Assembly: GCF_025961835.1 (NCBI RefSeq)
Contig: NZ_JAOQOK010000001.1
Location: 1,736,001 to 1,800,000, forward strand
Source: Sphingobium sp. B2D3C
GTDB lineage: Bacteria > Pseudomonadota > Alphaproteobacteria > Sphingomonadales > Sphingomonadaceae
Reading direction: 5' to 3'
Length of the DNA: 64,000 nt
Under the pieces are notes generated by a model. That model searched no databases and was not told the DNA's origin. It worked only from the letters and a program-made list of their open reading frames with translations. Numbering within the stretch: the first letter of the stretch is position 1; every line of letters starts with the position of its first letter. Both the position numbers and the translations under genes were made by a program. Positions 62,355-64,000 of this stretch are shown here, piece after piece.

Positions 62355-62927
62355 ATGGCTTCCCCCATCTCTGTCCCGCTGGATATCGAGCGCTTGCTGC
62401 AGGCGGCATTTGCGCAACTGGAGGCGGACGGGCTGGACGCGCTGAGCATGCGCAAGCTGGCCGCGCGCCTCAATGTGCAAGCCCCGGCGATCTATTGGCA
62501 CGTCAAGGACAAGGCCGAGTTGCTGGGTCTGATGGCCCGCCGCATTCATGGCCGGGCTTATGCGGACGTTACTCACGCCGAGGATTGGCGCGACTGGCTG
62601 CGGCGGTTCGGGCGGGCACTGCGGCGCAGCTTCCTTGCCCATCGCGATGGCGCGCTGCTCTGTGCAGTGTCTCGCCCGCCGGCGGAGGCCGATCCCCTTG
62701 TCCATGCCCAGCGCATCGCCGCTCCGCTGGTGGCGCTGGGGCTGCATCAGCAGGACGCCTTGGCCCGTCAGGCCTCGGTCATCTCCTTCGTGCTGGGTTG
62801 GTCCGCCTTCGAGGCGAACGGGCCGATGCATAGCTTCCTCGACAATATGCTCGATTTCGAGGGGAGCTTCGAGCCGGGGCTGGACGCTCTGGTGGCGGGC
62901 TTCTCGGAGGTTGCGAGCGAGGCTTAG
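62355..62927 (+). CDS. TetR-family transcriptional regulator (TetR_C type)
   Basis: A 190-residue repressor. The N-terminal HTH reads ALSMRKLAARLNVQAPAIYWHVKDKAELLG (given in part), the form of the tetracycline-repressor subgroup, and the C-terminal ligand domain includes VISFVLGWSAFEANGPMHS. AAGGAG is 14 bases before the ATG at 62355. It is divergent from the Rieske oxygenase gene over the palindrome at 62320-62345, so it should control that gene. It ends in a 4-base convergent overlap with modC. Confidence 0.88.
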   Translation: MASPISVPLDIERLLQAAFAQLEADGLDALSMRKLAARLNVQAPAIYWHVKDKAELLGLMARRIHGRAYADVTHAEDWRDWLRRFGRALRRSFLAHRDGALLCAVSRPPAEADPLVHAQRIAAPLVALGLHQQDALARQASVISFVLGWSAFEANGPMHSFLDNMLDFEGSFEPGLDALVAGFSEVASEA

Positions 62928-63646
62928 CCCGCCAGCCAGCGCGACAAGCGGCTCCCGGCATCGTTCATGAGGGCGCGCGGATCGCCCTGCTCCACGATCC
63001 GGCCATCCAGCACCAGCGCAATCTCGTCAGCCGCATCGGCGGCATCGCGCACATCATGGGAGACGAGAATGATGGGGATGTCCGAGCGGGCGCGCAATTC
63101 GACCAGCAGGCGATGCAGCGCCCGGCGGGTCGGGTGGTCCACGGCAGAGAATGGCTCATCGAGCAGCAGCACCTGCGGATCGCGCGCGAGCGCCCGCGCC
63201 AGCGCGACGCGCTGTTGCTGTCCGCCGGAGAGTTCACGGGGGCGCCGGTCCTCAAGCCCTTCGAGATGGACCTGCGCCAGCAGCGCATCCGCCCGCCCCT
63301 GCCGCTGCGTCGCGGGGATATCCAGCAACGCTTCCATCACATTCTGCCGCGCGCTCATGTGCGGGAACAGAGCGTAGGATTGGAACACGAAGCCGACATG
63401 CCGGTCCCGCGCGCGCACCTGCACGCCGGCGTGCGTATCCAGCCAGCATTGGCCGTTGACGCTGATCCGCCCGGTAGCAGGCGTCAGCAACCCCGCAATC
63501 GCGCGCAGGATAGAGGTTTTCCCCGCGCCCGAAGGACCGACGAGCGCCAAGGTCCGTCCACGCGCCAGAGTGAGTGCCACGTCCAGCGCGATGGGCGCAT
63601 GATGGCGCAGATGCAGGGTCACGCCCTCGCCGCTCGCCTCAGCCAT
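62924..63646 (-). CDS. modC: Molybdate ABC transporter ATP-binding protein
   Basis: A 240-residue ABC ATPase. Walker A is GPSGAGKTSI, the Q-loop FVFQSYALFPHMSARQNV, the signature ELSGGQQQRVALARAL, Walker B VLLLDEPFSAVD and the switch His in LVSHDVRDAAD. The full-length ModC C-terminal molybdate-binding (TOBE) domain is absent, so it is a short ATPase. Its gene context with modB just upstream, overlapping by 8 bases, supports molybdate rather than another anion. It imports molybdate for molybdoenzymes. Confidence 0.88.
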   Translation of the reverse strand: MAEASGEGVTLHLRHHAPIALDVALTLARGRTLALVGPSGAGKTSILRAIAGLLTPATGRISVNGQCWLDTHAGVQVRARDRHVGFVFQSYALFPHMSARQNVMEALLDIPATQRQGRADALLAQVHLEGLEDRRPRELSGGQQQRVALARALARDPQVLLLDEPFSAVDHPTRRALHRLLVELRARSDIPIILVSHDVRDAADAADEIALVLDGRIVEQGDPRALMNDAGSRLSRWLAG

Positions 63647-64000
63647 GTCGGCGCCCCCTCTGGCCCAGCAGGAAGACAAGGCTGACCGCCACCAGCGAGA
63701 CCGCCATCAGCAGCAGCGCCATCTCATTGGCCGAGCCCATGTCGAACGCCTGCACGCGATCATAGAGCGAGAGCGCCAGCGTGCGCGTCTTGCCGGGGAT
63801 TGATCCGCCGACCATCAGCACCACGCCGAATTCGCCCAGCGTATGAGCGAAGGTCAGCACGGCCCCGGTGAGAATGCCCGGCCAGGCCAGAGGCAGTTCG
63901 ATCCGCCAAATGCTGCGCCAGAGCGAATGGCCGCAGGTCGCCGCGGCATCGCGCAGATCGGCGTCGATGCTCTCGAAGGCCCGCTGCACCGGCTGAACGG
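63639..64000 (-). CDS. modB: Molybdate ABC transporter permease, partial
   Basis: The C-terminal part of ModB, the membrane permease of the molybdate transporter. The frame is open to the window edge and continues beyond it (PVQRAFESIDADLRDAAATCG), so the N-terminal helices are missing. Visible are the EAA-type loop RIELPLAWPGILTGAVLTFAHTLGEFGVVLMVGGSIPGKT (given in part) and a last helix. It overlaps modC by 8 bases. modA would be expected further upstream, outside the window. Confidence 0.9.
   Translation of the reverse strand, partial: VQPVQRAFESIDADLRDAAATCGHSLWRSIWRIELPLAWPGILTGAVLTFAHTLGEFGVVLMVGGSIPGKTRTLALSLYDRVQAFDMGSANEMALLLMAVSLVAVSLVFLLGQRGRRHG

Overview
The window is GC-rich, densely coded chromosomal DNA. 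The gene content points to an alphaproteobacterium of the family Sphingomonadaceae (Sphingobium/Sphingomonas/Novosphingobium-like). Supporting genes are a CpdR-type receiver next to an N-formylglutamate amidohydrolase, a PhoK-like alkaline phosphatase, an EL222-like LOV-HTH protein, a SapC-family protein, a LigF-like glutathione transferase and aromatic-ring catabolism genes. GTG and TTG starts with good Shine-Dalgarno sequences are common. No plasmid, phage or transposase gene was seen. Only one short stretch (about 51.64-52.52 kb) has clearly different base composition.

Layout. 0-1.5 kb: end of ilvN, then ilvC (branched-chain amino acids). 1.5-5.1 kb: Mug-type DNA glycosylase, TerC-family membrane protein with a coupled small ORF, TauE/SafE permease, YceI protein. 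5.1-13.6 kb: a minus-strand surface-glycan locus (initiating sugar-phosphate transferase, GT2, methyltransferase, Wzx-like flippase, GT4, FkbM methyltransferase, large GT-C-like membrane protein), interrupted by a double REP-type palindrome and followed by a divergent CDP-alcohol phosphatidyltransferase. 14.5-17.7 kb: a minus-strand metZ/metY, HODM (DUF3445), bioB operon with a possible pseudoknot leader. 17.9-22.5 kb: DOPA-dioxygenase-like protein, tRNA-Val(GAC), cpdR, N-formylglutamate amidohydrolase, a candidate small RNA, sapC and an FAD-linked oxidase. 22.6-31.8 kb: secreted hypothetical, then tamA-tamB-lipoprotein-yihY-sodC with overlapping or close genes.

31.9-38.7 kb: LOV-HTH photoreceptor, then a sucrose-type carbohydrate locus. 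It contains a Tat-exported esterase divergent from an MFS transporter, a LacI regulator, a GH68 enzyme and a ROK fructokinase. Three copies of one palindromic operator (core AATCGATT) tie the locus together. tRNA-Gln(TTG) follows. 38.9-46.6 kb: MarR regulator, proC, ybjN, ubiK, tspO, tlyA, a DsbD-like reductase and PhoK. 46.6-48.4 kb: a QorB-like reductase with an NTF2-fold partner, and a pair of overlapping small genes.

48.6-55.3 kb resembles an aromatic or lignin-type catabolic neighbourhood: DUF3237 protein, an unrecognised conserved protein, aldehyde dehydrogenase, TauD/TfdA dioxygenase, SDR dehydrogenase and LigF-like GST. A short AT-richer islet coding a HEPN-like protein lies inside it. 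55.5-58.9 kb: GH13 alpha-glucosidase, small zinc-ribbon protein, SDR, YdeN/RBBP9-like hydrolase. 59.1-62.9 kb: pobA/pobR (4-hydroxybenzoate to protocatechuate) and a VanA-type Rieske oxygenase divergent from a TetR regulator over a clear palindrome. The window ends in modC and a truncated modB (molybdate uptake).
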